Positions 16,448 through 25,053 of a stretch of 64,000 nucleotides of DNA are shown here, piece by piece; position 1 is the first letter of the stretch, and each line of letters opens with the position of its first letter. Under the pieces are notes generated by a model. That model was given only the letters and a program-made list of their open reading frames with translations. It was not told the origin of the DNA and did no database searches. Source of the DNA: Verrucomicrobiota bacterium. GTDB lineage: Bacteria > Verrucomicrobiota > Verrucomicrobiia > Verrucomicrobiales > Verrucomicrobiaceae. The stretch lies in assembly GCA_025360015.1 (NCBI GenBank), contig JANYCZ010000059.1, positions 124,001 through 188,000 on the forward strand, given 5' to 3'. A program made the translations under genes and the position numbers.

Positions 16448-17074
16448 GTGCCCGCCTCACCCATCTCCCTGCTCCTCATCGACGACCACTTCGTCGTCCG
16501 CAGCGGCCTCGTCGCCTCGCTGGAGCTTGAGGACGACCTCAAAGTCGTGGGCGAAACCGACCTTGGCGAAGACGCCTCCGCACTCTTTGCCAAAAAGAAA
16601 CCCGACGTCGTCCTCATGGATCTGCAACTGCCCGGCATCAGCGGCATCGAGGCCACGGCAGCGCTGCTGCGCGATCATGCCAGCGCCCGCATCCTCATCT
16701 TCTCCACTTTTGCCCGCGATGAGGAAATCCAGGCCGCGCTCAAGGCGGGCGCCCTCGGTTATCTGCAAAAGTCCTCTTCCCGAGACTCACTGCTCACCGC
16801 CATCCGCACCGTGGCCAAAGGCGAACGCAGCCTGCCCAGCGACATCGCCCAGCGGCTCAAGGACCGCCTCGCAGAGCCGGAGATCACGCCACGCGAGCGC
16901 GAGATCCTGGCACTCGTCACCCGTGGCAACGCCAACAAAGAAATCGCCGCCATCCTCGGCATCGGTGAAGACACCGTAAAGCAGCACGTCAGCCGCATCC
17001 TCATGAAGCTCAAAGTCAACGACCGCGCCCAGGCCACGGCGGAAGCGATTCGCCGTGGGTTGGTCCAGGTGTAG
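16448..17074 (+). CDS. NarL/FixJ-family response regulator
   Basis: A 208-aa transcription factor. The receiver domain shows LLLIDDHFVVRSGL, the phosphorylation site VVLMDLQLPG (Asp58), an FSTFARDEE switch region and Lys in GYLQKSS. The C-terminal LuxR-type HTH reads TPREREILALVTRGNANKEIA followed by DTVKQHVSRILMKLKV. It starts at a GTG 12 nt after the kinase stop, which makes it the cognate partner. Targets are unknown. Confidence 0.95.
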   Translation: MPASPISLLLIDDHFVVRSGLVASLELEDDLKVVGETDLGEDASALFAKKKPDVVLMDLQLPGISGIEATAALLRDHASARILIFSTFARDEEIQAALKAGALGYLQKSSSRDSLLTAIRTVAKGERSLPSDIAQRLKDRLAEPEITPREREILALVTRGNANKEIAAILGIGEDTVKQHVSRILMKLKVNDRAQATAEAIRRGLVQV

Positions 17075-17108
17075 AATGAGCCTCCACCAGAGATGGCTCA
17101 GGGTGTCG

Positions 17109-17495
17109 TCAAGTAGCCACCGCCAGCAGCAGCAGCCCATGCGGCACGAACTTCTCAAAATTCGCAATGTTCCGCGTCGCCACCCGCACATTCCTCGTCA
17201 ACGCACACGCGGCGATCATGCAATCCGCATGGCTCCCCCGCTTACGGCCCGTATAATGAAACAAGCGCGACGCCTGCTCGGCCTCCTTGGCCGTGAAATC
17301 TAAAATACGTCCTTCCACAATCGCCTGCACAGCGTCCTTCTGCGCCTTGCTGTGCGGCCCATTCAAAAACTCCGACCACGCAATAGCGGAAACCGCCAGC
17401 TCCTCCCCCTCTTCCAGCCACTGACGGATCACCGCGATGTGCGGCGATCCGATGGTGACGAGATCAATCAGGAGATTCGTGTCCAGGTGGATCAT
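17109..17495 (-). CDS. vapC: VapC-type PIN-domain toxin
   Basis: A 128-aa PIN RNase. Visible acidic residues of the active site are MIHLDTNLLIDL (Asp), SAIAWSEFLNG (Glu) and GSHADCMIAACAL (Asp), followed by the closing RVATRNIANFEKF. The ATG at 17495 overlaps the antitoxin stop (ATGA), giving tight coupling. It lies downstream of the antitoxin on the minus strand and converges with the response regulator. Confidence 0.93.
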   Translation of the reverse strand: MIHLDTNLLIDLVTIGSPHIAVIRQWLEEGEELAVSAIAWSEFLNGPHSKAQKDAVQAIVEGRILDFTAKEAEQASRLFHYTGRKRGSHADCMIAACALTRNVRVATRNIANFEKFVPHGLLLLAVAT

Positions 17496-17773
17496 GCTTC
17501 CCACCAGTAGCGTTTACCATCTCGTTCAGCCTGCACTTCGTCGCGGAAGGCGTTAGCTTCCTGCACATTCATACCGCCGCCGTTTTGCAGCCAGTCGAGG
17601 GCTTTGAGTGGTTTGGGGCATTGGTCTTTCATGTCTTCTTCCTCCTTGATGTGTCTCACTGCTCTGCGCATGACCTCTGCTTTGGGAACACCCCATTTTT
17701 TGGCAAGCAGATCCAGGACACTGATCGTGAACTGATCCAAAGCCATACTGGTTCGGGTAAGCGCGTAACTCAT
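17492..17773 (-). CDS. vapB: VapB-type antitoxin (ribbon-helix-helix)
   Basis: A 93-aa antitoxin. The N-terminal half (ALDQFTISVLDLLAKKWGVPKAEVMRRAVRH split as strand, helix, turn, helix) fits a ribbon-helix-helix DNA-binding domain. The C-terminal half, rich in charged and aromatic residues (GKRYWWEA at the end), would bind VapC. The frame stays open far upstream, but only the last 93 codons look like an antitoxin. MALDQF at 17746 is an alternative start. Its stop overlaps vapC by 4 nt. Confidence 0.8.
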   Translation of the reverse strand: MSYALTRTSMALDQFTISVLDLLAKKWGVPKAEVMRRAVRHIKEEEDMKDQCPKPLKALDWLQNGGGMNVQEANAFRDEVQAERDGKRYWWEA

Positions 17774-17887
17774 GTGGTAACTGGTTATGCATCCCCCTTC
17801 ATTTTTCAAGTGCTTTTTCGCTTCACCCTCACGAAAGTGGGGTGCCTGAAATGCTGAAAGCAGCGGCAAACAGGCGTTGATAGCGGC

Positions 17888-20800
17888 ATGACGCGCTTCG
17901 TCCTTGCCACCATCCTGCTCACCTCCCTCGCCTCTGCTCAAAACGACAGCGGCGGCAATGACACCACGGACAAGCCGCAGGCCACACCCGTCATGCAGTG
18001 GCGCTTTGACGAGGCAAAAGATCCCGGCCCGCGCGCGCCCACCTTCCCCGGCTTCACGAAGGACAACACCGCCCAGCGCTTCAACCGCGACGGCAAAAAA
18101 TCCGCCATCACGATCCCTGATAGCGAAGCGCTGCGTTTTGGCCTGCTTGAAACCATCACCCTCGAAGCCTGGGTGAAGTCGGCAGACATGAGCGGCACCC
18201 CTTACATCCTTGGCAAAGGCCGCCTCGGCACCAAGGAATTCGGCACGGAAAATCAAAACTACGCGCTGCGCCTCCAGACAGCCAAAGGCGGCGCACAGAT
18301 CGGCTTCCTCTTCCACAGCGCGGATGTCCCCGGCAAGAAGGGCGACTGGCATCGCTGGTGGTCCAAGGACACCCTGCCCACCGCTGGCTGGCACCACATC
18401 GCCGTCACCTACACCTTCGGCAAACTCAAGAGCATCAAAGGCTTCATCGACGGTCGCGAAACCGACGGTCTGTGGGACATGGGCGGCGAGACAGATCGTG
18501 CGCCAGTCACCGATGGCGATTCCCTCATGCTCGGCAGCGGCTCCACGCTCGCCGCCCCCCACTCGCTGAATGGCTGGCTCGACAACGTGGCGATCTATCG
18601 CGGCCCGCTCGACGTCAGCGCGCTGAAGGCGAAGTATCAGTTTGTGCCACCGCCGCCGCCCGTCGCCAAGAAGCAGGTGCCTGCCGGACGCGTACTCGTC
18701 CAATTGGCCGAAGAAGGCGTCCCCGAAGCCAATGCCTGGCCAAGCGAACACCCCAAAGTCGCCGAGACCTACACGGAGGACGTCTTCGGCTTCTTCGAGG
18801 TGCCGCAGAAGTATGTGGATACCGGCGTGCGTGGGGAGCGCCACGTCCCCTTCCTGCTGCGTGCGGCCGCTAGCGTGACCTTTCCCAAAGGCAAGCACCG
18901 CCTGCTGCTGCGCGCCCGGGGCGCCACGAATCTCTACATCGACAACAAGACCATCCTCACCACGCCATTTCCACCCAGTGACAGCGACGGCCATCATCTG
19001 GTAGCCGATCAACACGACTACCTCGATCTCGGCAGCGACTTCCGCTTTGCACCTCCCGGCAATCGCGAATCGTGGTGTGAGTTCGAAGGCACCGGCAAGC
19101 CGCAGTTCATCGTGCTCGAAACACTGGTGGGCAGCTATACCGGCAAATCCGCACGCCGCCCCGAGCTTGGCGAAACCATCGTCGCCTGGTCACCTCAAGG
19201 CAGCGAAACATGGAAGCTCATCACCCCCGGCAAACGCGAAGTCGCCTACAACGACGCTGGCTGGACCGCCTACGAACTGGAGCGCAATGCGCACTATGCG
19301 GAGATGAACACCCAGAAGCGCGCCGAACTGCGTGCGCAGTCCGCGCCGTACTGGGCCACGCGTCGCAAAGCCGCAGAAGCATGGCTGGCGAAAAACCCTG
19401 CCGGTGAAGGCAGTATCGACGCCTTCATCGCGGCGAAGATCGACAGCGTGAAATCCCAGGACGCGCACAAAGGCACCATCGACTACTTCAAAGACATCCA
19501 GCCCATCCTCGAAACCAAATGCACCGAATGCCATCGCGGCGCAAAAGCCAAAGGCGGCCTGCACCTTGACTCGCTCGCAGACGCCATCAAAGGCGGCAAA
19601 GCCGACGGTGCGGCGGTCGATCCTGGCAAGCCCGATCACAGCTCCATCATCGCCCGCATCACTTCCACCGATGAAGATGAGATCATGCCTCCCAAGGGCA
19701 AGCCATTGACCAAAGACGAAATCGCCCTGCTCACCACCTGGATCAAAGAAGGCGCACACTGGCCTGAGATCCGCGCTGATCACCTCACTCTCACACCGCT
19801 GACAGACGATCTAACCTTCCTGCGCCGCGTGTATCTCGACACCGTGGGTGTGCCGCCCTCACTCGAAGACATTGCCGCATTTCAGAAGAGCCCGGATCGC
19901 AAAGCAGTCATCGACAAACTTCTCCAAGACCCCCGCTGGGCCGACAACTGGATGGGCTACTGGCAGGACGTGCTCGCCGAAAATCCGAACATCCTCAATC
20001 CCACGCTCAACAACACCGGCCCCTTCCGCTGGTGGTTGCATGAGTCCCTGCTGGACAACAAGCCCATGGATTTCTTCGTCACCGAACTCCTGCGCATGCG
20101 CGGCAGCGAGCGCCTCGGCGGCCCCGCCGGATTTAGCACCGCCTCCCAGAATGATGTACCCATGGCCGCCAAGGGCACCATCGTCAGCACCGCCTTCCTC
20201 GGTGTGGAAATGAAGTGCGCCCGCTGTCATGACTCGCCCACCGGCAAATCATTGCAGCAGGATCTCTTCGAACTCGCCGCCATGCTCGGCACCAAGGAAA
20301 TCGAAGTTCCCAAAACCAGCAGCGTGCCCATGGACAAAATCCACGCCGGTGGCCGCAAGCCGCTGATCCAGGTAACCCTGCAACCCGGCACCAAAGTGCA
20401 GCCCAAGTGGCCCTTCGCCGAGTTTTGCGATGAAGCCGCAGCCAAGCTCGCTGAAGACCCGAAAGACAGCCGCGACATGCTCGCCGCCATGATCACCGCG
20501 CCGCAGAATGAGCGCTTTGCCCGGGTCATCGCCAACCGCGTCTGGGCCCGCTTCATGGGCCGTGGCATCGTCGAACCCATCGAGGACTGGGAGAAGGGCA
20601 AACCCACGCATCCCGAGATGTTGAAATGGCTCGGCCGCGAATTCGTCAGCGGTGGTTATGACATGAAGCACCTCGCCCGCCTCATCTTAAACAGCCAGGC
20701 CTACCAGCGCGCCACCGATCCTACCCTGAAGCAAACCAGCCCACTCTTCACCAGCCCCGCGCCACGCCGCCTGCAGGCTGAGCAGATTGTCGATTCCCTC

Positions 20801-21508
20801 TTTGCCGCCACCGGCAAGCCCTTCCACACCGAAGAAGTCTGCCTCGACATCGACAACACCCGCGACCTCAAAAACGCCATCCACATGGGCAAACCAACCC
20901 GCAGTTGGATGCTCACTAGCACCAGCAACGAACGCGACCGCCCCAGCCTCGCCCTGCCTCGCATCCAGGCCGTCACGGATGTGCTCGGCGCCTTCGGCTG
21001 GCGCGGCTCACGTCAGGACCCCATCAGCAAACGCGACGCCGACCCGAACGTGCTCCAGCCCGCCATCCTCAGCAACGGCACCCTCGGCATCTGGCTCACC
21101 CGCCTCAGCGATGACCACGGCATCACCACCCTCGCCCTGCAAAACGAATCCCTCGATTCATTCATCGACCAGCTCTTCCTCAAGCTCCTCACCCGTCACC
21201 CCACCGCCAAAGAGCGCGCCCTTTACACCAAGCACCTCAGCACCGGCTTCGCCACCCGCATCCAGCCTCCGGGTCCGGGATCCAGCAACGAGCATCCAGC
21301 ATCCAGCATCCAGACTCGCACCCGCGAAAAATACGTGAGCTGGTCCAACCACCTCGACGGCGAAGCCACCACCGTCCGCATGGCCCAGGAAGCCGCCGCC
21401 CGCGCCGGAGATCCCCCCACCGAAAAGCTCACCCCCTCATGGCGCGGCCGCATGGAAGACGTCCTCTGGGCCCTCCTCAACGCGCCGGAATGGGAGTTTA
21501 CTCCTTGA
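17888..21508 (+). CDS. LamG + PSCyt1/DUF1549/DUF1553 cytochrome-type protein
   Basis: A 1206-aa secreted protein typical of planctomycetes and verrucomicrobia. The order is signal peptide (TRFVLATILLTSLASA), LamG-type lectin domain (about 40-250), a PA14-like beta region (about 300-480), PSCyt1 with heme motif CTECH near 545, DUF1549 with CARCH near 776, and DUF1553 with ANRVWARFMGRG and GREFVSGGYDMKHLARLIL. The two CxxCH motifs predict covalent heme. The family is linked to breakdown of complex sugars and almost always sits beside a DUF1501 gene. Here a toxin-antitoxin pair separates the two. The stop overlaps the putative -35 box of that pair. Confidence 0.92.
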   Translation: MTRFVLATILLTSLASAQNDSGGNDTTDKPQATPVMQWRFDEAKDPGPRAPTFPGFTKDNTAQRFNRDGKKSAITIPDSEALRFGLLETITLEAWVKSADMSGTPYILGKGRLGTKEFGTENQNYALRLQTAKGGAQIGFLFHSADVPGKKGDWHRWWSKDTLPTAGWHHIAVTYTFGKLKSIKGFIDGRETDGLWDMGGETDRAPVTDGDSLMLGSGSTLAAPHSLNGWLDNVAIYRGPLDVSALKAKYQFVPPPPPVAKKQVPAGRVLVQLAEEGVPEANAWPSEHPKVAETYTEDVFGFFEVPQKYVDTGVRGERHVPFLLRAAASVTFPKGKHRLLLRARGATNLYIDNKTILTTPFPPSDSDGHHLVADQHDYLDLGSDFRFAPPGNRESWCEFEGTGKPQFIVLETLVGSYTGKSARRPELGETIVAWSPQGSETWKLITPGKREVAYNDAGWTAYELERNAHYAEMNTQKRAELRAQSAPYWATRRKAAEAWLAKNPAGEGSIDAFIAAKIDSVKSQDAHKGTIDYFKDIQPILETKCTECHRGAKAKGGLHLDSLADAIKGGKADGAAVDPGKPDHSSIIARITSTDEDEIMPPKGKPLTKDEIALLTTWIKEGAHWPEIRADHLTLTPLTDDLTFLRRVYLDTVGVPPSLEDIAAFQKSPDRKAVIDKLLQDPRWADNWMGYWQDVLAENPNILNPTLNNTGPFRWWLHESLLDNKPMDFFVTELLRMRGSERLGGPAGFSTASQNDVPMAAKGTIVSTAFLGVEMKCARCHDSPTGKSLQQDLFELAAMLGTKEIEVPKTSSVPMDKIHAGGRKPLIQVTLQPGTKVQPKWPFAEFCDEAAAKLAEDPKDSRDMLAAMITAPQNERFARVIANRVWARFMGRGIVEPIEDWEKGKPTHPEMLKWLGREFVSGGYDMKHLARLILNSQAYQRATDPTLKQTSPLFTSPAPRRLQAEQIVDSLFAATGKPFHTEEVCLDIDNTRDLKNAIHMGKPTRSWMLTSTSNERDRPSLALPRIQAVTDVLGAFGWRGSRQDPISKRDADPNVLQPAILSNGTLGIWLTRLSDDHGITTLALQNESLDSFIDQLFLKLLTRHPTAKERALYTKHLSTGFATRIQPPGPGSSNEHPASSIQTRTREKYVSWSNHLDGEATTVRMAQEAAARAGDPPTEKLTPSWRGRMEDVLWALLNAPEWEFTP

Positions 21509-21533
21509 GGACGTCGGTAAAAATGGATACACT
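21505..21533 (+). promoter_or_regulatory. Putative leaderless promoter of the TA pair
   Basis: TTGAGG (21505-21510), a 17-nt spacer and TACACT (21528-21533) form a sigma-70-like promoter. Only 6 nt separate the -10 from the ATG at 21540, so the message should begin at or next to the start codon. The -35 box overlaps the stop of the PSCyt gene. Confidence 0.5.
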
Positions 21534-21539
21534 ACTTGC

Positions 21540-21797
21540 ATGAGCACTCAAACTGCTGCCATTCTCGAACAAGTTCACCAGTTACCCCAGTCGGAGCGGG
21601 AAGAGCTCTACTGGCAGCTTGGAGACAGCCTCTTTGACAAGGCTGGGCAGCAAGAGGCTGGGGATGATGAACTGAAAGCCACACTTGATCGGCGTTGGAA
21701 TGAAATCACCTCGGGAGCTGTACAGTGTCAGGACGCCTTCAAAGTGCTGAACAAAATCGAAGCCAGGCTCCATGCGACAATTGCTGCTGCATCCTGA
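21540..21797 (+). CDS. Addiction-module antitoxin (PF09720-like)
   Basis: An 85-aa protein of the putative addiction module component family. It has the helical start AAILEQVHQLPQSEREELYWQLG and the hallmark DRRWNEITSGAVQCQDAFKV (usually RWEEIRSGRV) just before the end. It overlaps the toxin gene by 26 nt. The pair interrupts the PSCyt-DUF1501 gene neighbourhood. Confidence 0.88.
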   Translation: MSTQTAAILEQVHQLPQSEREELYWQLGDSLFDKAGQQEAGDDELKATLDRRWNEITSGAVQCQDAFKVLNKIEARLHATIAAAS

Positions 21798-22080
21798 AGT
21801 CGAGGATGAAATCGAAAGCTGGGCGATGATTCTGGCTAAGCGCAGTGATCGTTCACCTACCCGATTTATTTTAGAAGTACGGGCTGGCTTCCACCGCATC
21901 CGTGAGAGGCCAACACATGCACACTTCATCTATCAGAGTTATCGCAGGCTGAATCTTGATCGCTTTTCCCACGTGGTCGTTTACCGCGAGTATGGTGACG
22001 CTGTTTACGTCATCGCAGTGGCTCACGAGAAGCGCCATCCCGATTATTGGAAGCGTCGCATCATTGACGACATCGGCTGA
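21772..22080 (+). CDS. RelE/ParE-family toxin
   Basis: A 102-aa toxin of the RelE/ParE superfamily: LLLHPEVEDEIESWAMI, then RFILEVRAGFHRIRERP, the strand FSHVVVYREYGDAVYVIAVAHEKR and a C-terminal PDYWKRR, the last being typical of the partner of PF09720 antitoxins. It starts inside the antitoxin gene. Confidence 0.9.
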   Translation: MRQLLLHPEVEDEIESWAMILAKRSDRSPTRFILEVRAGFHRIRERPTHAHFIYQSYRRLNLDRFSHVVVYREYGDAVYVIAVAHEKRHPDYWKRRIIDDIG

Positions 22081-22155
22081 TCACCACCACCCCACGAAAG
22101 TGAGGTGCCGCCAAAAGTGAAAACCTCCCGCATTTAGCGTTTATAACGCAAAACC

Positions 22156-23421
22156 ATGAACCGCCGCTCCTTCCTCACCTCCGCCGCCGCATTTGGCGCG
22201 GCACCGTTGTTTGCGAACAACACGCCCGTCCACATGCCCAAGGGCAAGGCGGAGCACTGCATCTTCATCTGGCTGGGCGGCGGCATGGCGCAGATCGACA
22301 CCTTTGATCCCAAGAAGATCGGCAACAACACCGACAAGTCCAAGGTCGCAGGCTCGCTCTACAAAGCCATCGACACCACCGTGCCCGGCGTGCAGGTCAC
22401 CGAGCACCTGAGCAAAACCGCGAAAGTAATGGAGCACGTCACCGTCATGCGCACGGTGAATCATCACGTCATCGACGAACACGCCTTCGCCACCAACATG
22501 GTCCACACCGGCCGCATGGTCTCCGGCAACGTCGTCTATCCCAGCATCGGCTCCATCATCTCGCATGAGCGCGGCGCCGTGGGTGGCGAGGTGCCGCCTT
22601 ACATCCTCATCGGTTATCCCAATGTCAGCCGCGGCCCCGGCTTCCTCGGCGCGAAGGCCGGTTACGTCTATCTCACCGACACCGCCACCGGCCCCGCTGG
22701 ATTCACGCGCCCGGATTTCGTCGATGAAAAACGTGCGCTCACTCGCGAGCAGCTCCTCGCTCCGCTCATGGCTCGTGCACCGAAAGAATCCGTCATCGCC
22801 GACTACAAGACCGCGCAGGAGCAGGCGCTCAGCCTCTCCGGCCCGCAGTTCATGCGCCATTTCAATCTCAAGGAAGAACCCGCCACCCTGCGCAACGAAT
22901 ACGGCGGCGAATTCGGCCAGCGCTGCCTGCTCTCCCGCCGTCTCGTACAGGCAGGCGTGCGCTTCATCGAGGTCTCGCACAACCTCAACTTCATGAACGG
23001 CACCGGTTGGGACATTCACAACGAAGGCTACAAAAACCAGCACCTCCTCATCCAGGAGCTCGACACCGCCCTCGCCGCCCTTATTCGCGATCTCAAAGAC
23101 AAGAAGCTCCTCGACAAAACCCTCATCGTCGTCGGCACCGAATTCGGCCGCCCACCCGAATTCGATGGTCGCGGCGGACGCGGCCACCAAGGCACCACCT
23201 TCTCCATGGTCCTCGCCGGCGGCGGCCTCAACCACTGCGGCGCGTATGGCGTAACAGACGAACTCTCCAAAAAGCCCCTCGAAAACCCCGTCCCCCTCGT
23301 CGATTTCCACGCCACCATCCACGCCGCCATGGGCATCGACCCCACCAAGGAACTCATGGACGGCACCCGCCCCGTGCCCATCACCGATGGCGGCAAGCCA
23401 GTCGCCGCGCTGTTTGGGTGA
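22156..23421 (+). CDS. DUF1501 family protein
   Basis: A 421-aa exported protein of the alkaline-phosphatase-like fold. The N-terminus [16 protein letters not shown] is a twin-arginine-type signal. Conserved DUF1501 elements are [17 protein letters not shown], the segment [49 protein letters not shown] and a metal-site region [22 protein letters not shown]1501 proteins pair with PSCyt proteins such as the one ending at 21508. The reaction is not established; a sulfatase- or phosphatase-like hydrolase is suspected from the fold. Confidence 0.92.
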   Translation: MNRRSFLTSAAAFGAAPLFANNTPVHMPKGKAEHCIFIWLGGGMAQIDTFDPKKIGNNTDKSKVAGSLYKAIDTTVPGVQVTEHLSKTAKVMEHVTVMRTVNHHVIDEHAFATNMVHTGRMVSGNVVYPSIGSIISHERGAVGGEVPPYILIGYPNVSRGPGFLGAKAGYVYLTDTATGPAGFTRPDFVDEKRALTREQLLAPLMARAPKESVIADYKTAQEQALSLSGPQFMRHFNLKEEPATLRNEYGGEFGQRCLLSRRLVQAGVRFIEVSHNLNFMNGTGWDIHNEGYKNQHLLIQELDTALAALIRDLKDKKLLDKTLIVVGTEFGRPPEFDGRGGRGHQGTTFSMVLAGGGLNHCGAYGVTDELSKKPLENPVPLVDFHATIHAAMGIDPTKELMDGTRPVPITDGGKPVAALFG

Positions 23422-23763
23422 GTGGAGCCAAGGTGTGGGGGTCTCCCGCCCCCCAGTCCGCACCGCCAACGGTGCAAAATCGTCCTCGTCCTCCTACTCG
23501 AACTCGTCCTCGATCCTCCTGCTCCGCAAACACCCAAGACAACGCGGAATCGAGCATCACCGAATTCAGAGTTCGGTTCTTCGCACTGTAGTCCCGGCTT
23601 TAGCCGGTTCCGGTTCTTCGTTCGTAGTTCGGGCTTCAGCCCGTTCTGGAAACGCCGCCTCAAAACGAAACTACAAAACAGTTCTGAGCCTCCGCTCCCA
23701 TCTTGCGCCCACCTCCACACATTCCCTGCGAATCCCCGCCCTCCACCTCCGTACCCTTCGCAC
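23422..23763. repeat. Intergenic repeat cluster
   Basis: The 340-bp gap between DUF1501 and DUF1080 genes contains a family-1 palindrome (23428-23460), a C/T-rich low-complexity stretch with TCGTCCTCGTCCTCC (about 23480-23515) and two family-3 palindromes (about 23588-23611 and 23623-23649). No gene is seen. Confidence 0.6.
23428..23460. repeat. Family-1 palindrome, diverged
   Basis: CCAAGGTGTGGGGGTCTCCC followed by GCCCCCCAG keeps the flank CCAAGGTG and a compensated GGGGGTCTCCCGCCCCC stem, just after the DUF1501 stop. Confidence 0.7.
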
Positions 23764-24960
23764 ATGAAATCCGTCGCTCTCCTCTGCGCCCTCGCCTTCT
23801 CCACCGCGCTCCATTCCCACGCCGCCGATGACTCAGGCTTCGTCCCCATGTTCAACGGCAAAGACCTCAGCGGCTGGGTGAACGCCAACTGCGCACCCGA
23901 AACCTGGAGCATCAAAGACGGCGTCATCAGTTGCACCGGCATCCCCACCGGAGCCATGCGCACCGCGAAGCAGTACGAGAACTTCATCCTGGAGTGCGAG
24001 TGGCGGCACCTCACCAGCGGCGGCAATTCCGGCGTCTTCATCTGGGGCAGCCCCATCTCCGCACCCGGCGTACCCTTCCTGCGCGGAATCGAGGTCCAGG
24101 TGCTCGACCACGGCTACATGAAGCACGCCGACCCCAAGAAGCCGCGCTGGTTCACCACCCATGGCGATGTCTTCCCCATCCACGGCGCCACCATGGAGCC
24201 GCACGGCGACCACAGCGGCCAGCGCAGCTTTCCCAGCGAAGAACGCAGCAAGCCCTCGCCCGAGTGGAATCACTACCGCATCACCGGCAACAACGGCACC
24301 CTCACTCTCGCCGTGAATGGCAAGGTCGTCAGCGGTGGCGACAAATGCTTCTGGCGCAAAGGCTACCTCGCCCTCGAATCCGAAGGCGCACCCGTCGAGT
24401 TCCGCAACGTCCGCATCAAAGAACTCCCCTCCACCGGTGCCACCGCAGCCGACTCCGCCCCGCTCGATCAAAGCTGGAAACACCTCTACAACGGCCTCGA
24501 CCTCCGCGGCTGGAAAGTCACCTCAGGCACCGAAGCACGCTGGAAACCCTCCAACTGGAATCTCAAACTCGAAGCCACCGACGGCCAGGAAGCCACCCCT
24601 CTCTGGAGCGAAACCGAAATCGCCAACGGCGAATTCATCGCCGATTTCCAGCTCCCCAAATCCGCCGATCTCACCAAGCTCTGCACCGGCTTCTGCGTCC
24701 GTGGCGAAAAGAATCCCGCCGTCCTCATCGGCACCGGCAGAGCCCCCATCGTCTTCGGTCCCGACCAAGTGAAGCCCGGCAAATGGTACCGCCTCCACCT
24801 CAAACTCGAAGGCCCCAAAGCCACCGCCACCCTGACCGAAACGCAGGAAGCCAATCCACAAACGATGGAGGCGACGCTGGAAGGCGCTGCGAAAGGGCCT
24901 GTGGGTGTGGAGGATTTTGGAACACCGGTGACGTTCGCGAATGTATTTGTGCGGGAGTGA
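23764..24960 (+). CDS. Two-domain DUF1080 protein (3-keto-disaccharide hydrolase-like)
   Basis: A 398-aa secreted protein with signal peptide KSVALLCALAFSTALHSHA. It holds two DUF1080 domains: the first starts FVPMFNGKDLSGWVN (about 25-225), the second HLYNGLDLRGWKV (about 240-395). Motifs such as NFILECEWRHLTSGGNSGVF and GIEVQVLDHG are typical of the first. The family has a concanavalin-like fold, and some members cleave 3-keto-glycosides. The start is set by the signal peptide; the frame is open upstream across the repeat cluster. It follows DUF1501 in the same direction. Confidence 0.88.
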   Translation: MKSVALLCALAFSTALHSHAADDSGFVPMFNGKDLSGWVNANCAPETWSIKDGVISCTGIPTGAMRTAKQYENFILECEWRHLTSGGNSGVFIWGSPISAPGVPFLRGIEVQVLDHGYMKHADPKKPRWFTTHGDVFPIHGATMEPHGDHSGQRSFPSEERSKPSPEWNHYRITGNNGTLTLAVNGKVVSGGDKCFWRKGYLALESEGAPVEFRNVRIKELPSTGATAADSAPLDQSWKHLYNGLDLRGWKVTSGTEARWKPSNWNLKLEATDGQEATPLWSETEIANGEFIADFQLPKSADLTKLCTGFCVRGEKNPAVLIGTGRAPIVFGPDQVKPGKWYRLHLKLEGPKATATLTETQEANPQTMEATLEGAAKGPVGVEDFGTPVTFANVFVRE

Positions 24961-24968
24961 TCGAAAGC

Positions 24969-25034
24969 ACGATGGACACTTCTGTCCGTCGATCAGCGCG
25001 CCCGCCACACCGGACGGACAAGAATGTCCATCGT
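24969..25034. terminator. Inverted repeat between convergent genes
   Basis: ACGATGGACACTTCTGTCC (24969 onward) and its near-perfect complement ending at 25034 form arms of about 22 bp around a 22-nt loop. It lies between the stops of the DUF1080 gene and the convergent peptidase gene and probably acts as a bidirectional terminator. Confidence 0.6.
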
Positions 25035-25053
25035 ACTTTTCCAAACCGCGCTC

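Noticed and set aside
17774-19015. The 400-codon upstream extension of the vapB reading frame
   Set aside because: It lies antisense to the LamG/PSCyt gene and shows no antitoxin features; only the last 93 codons are a plausible gene.
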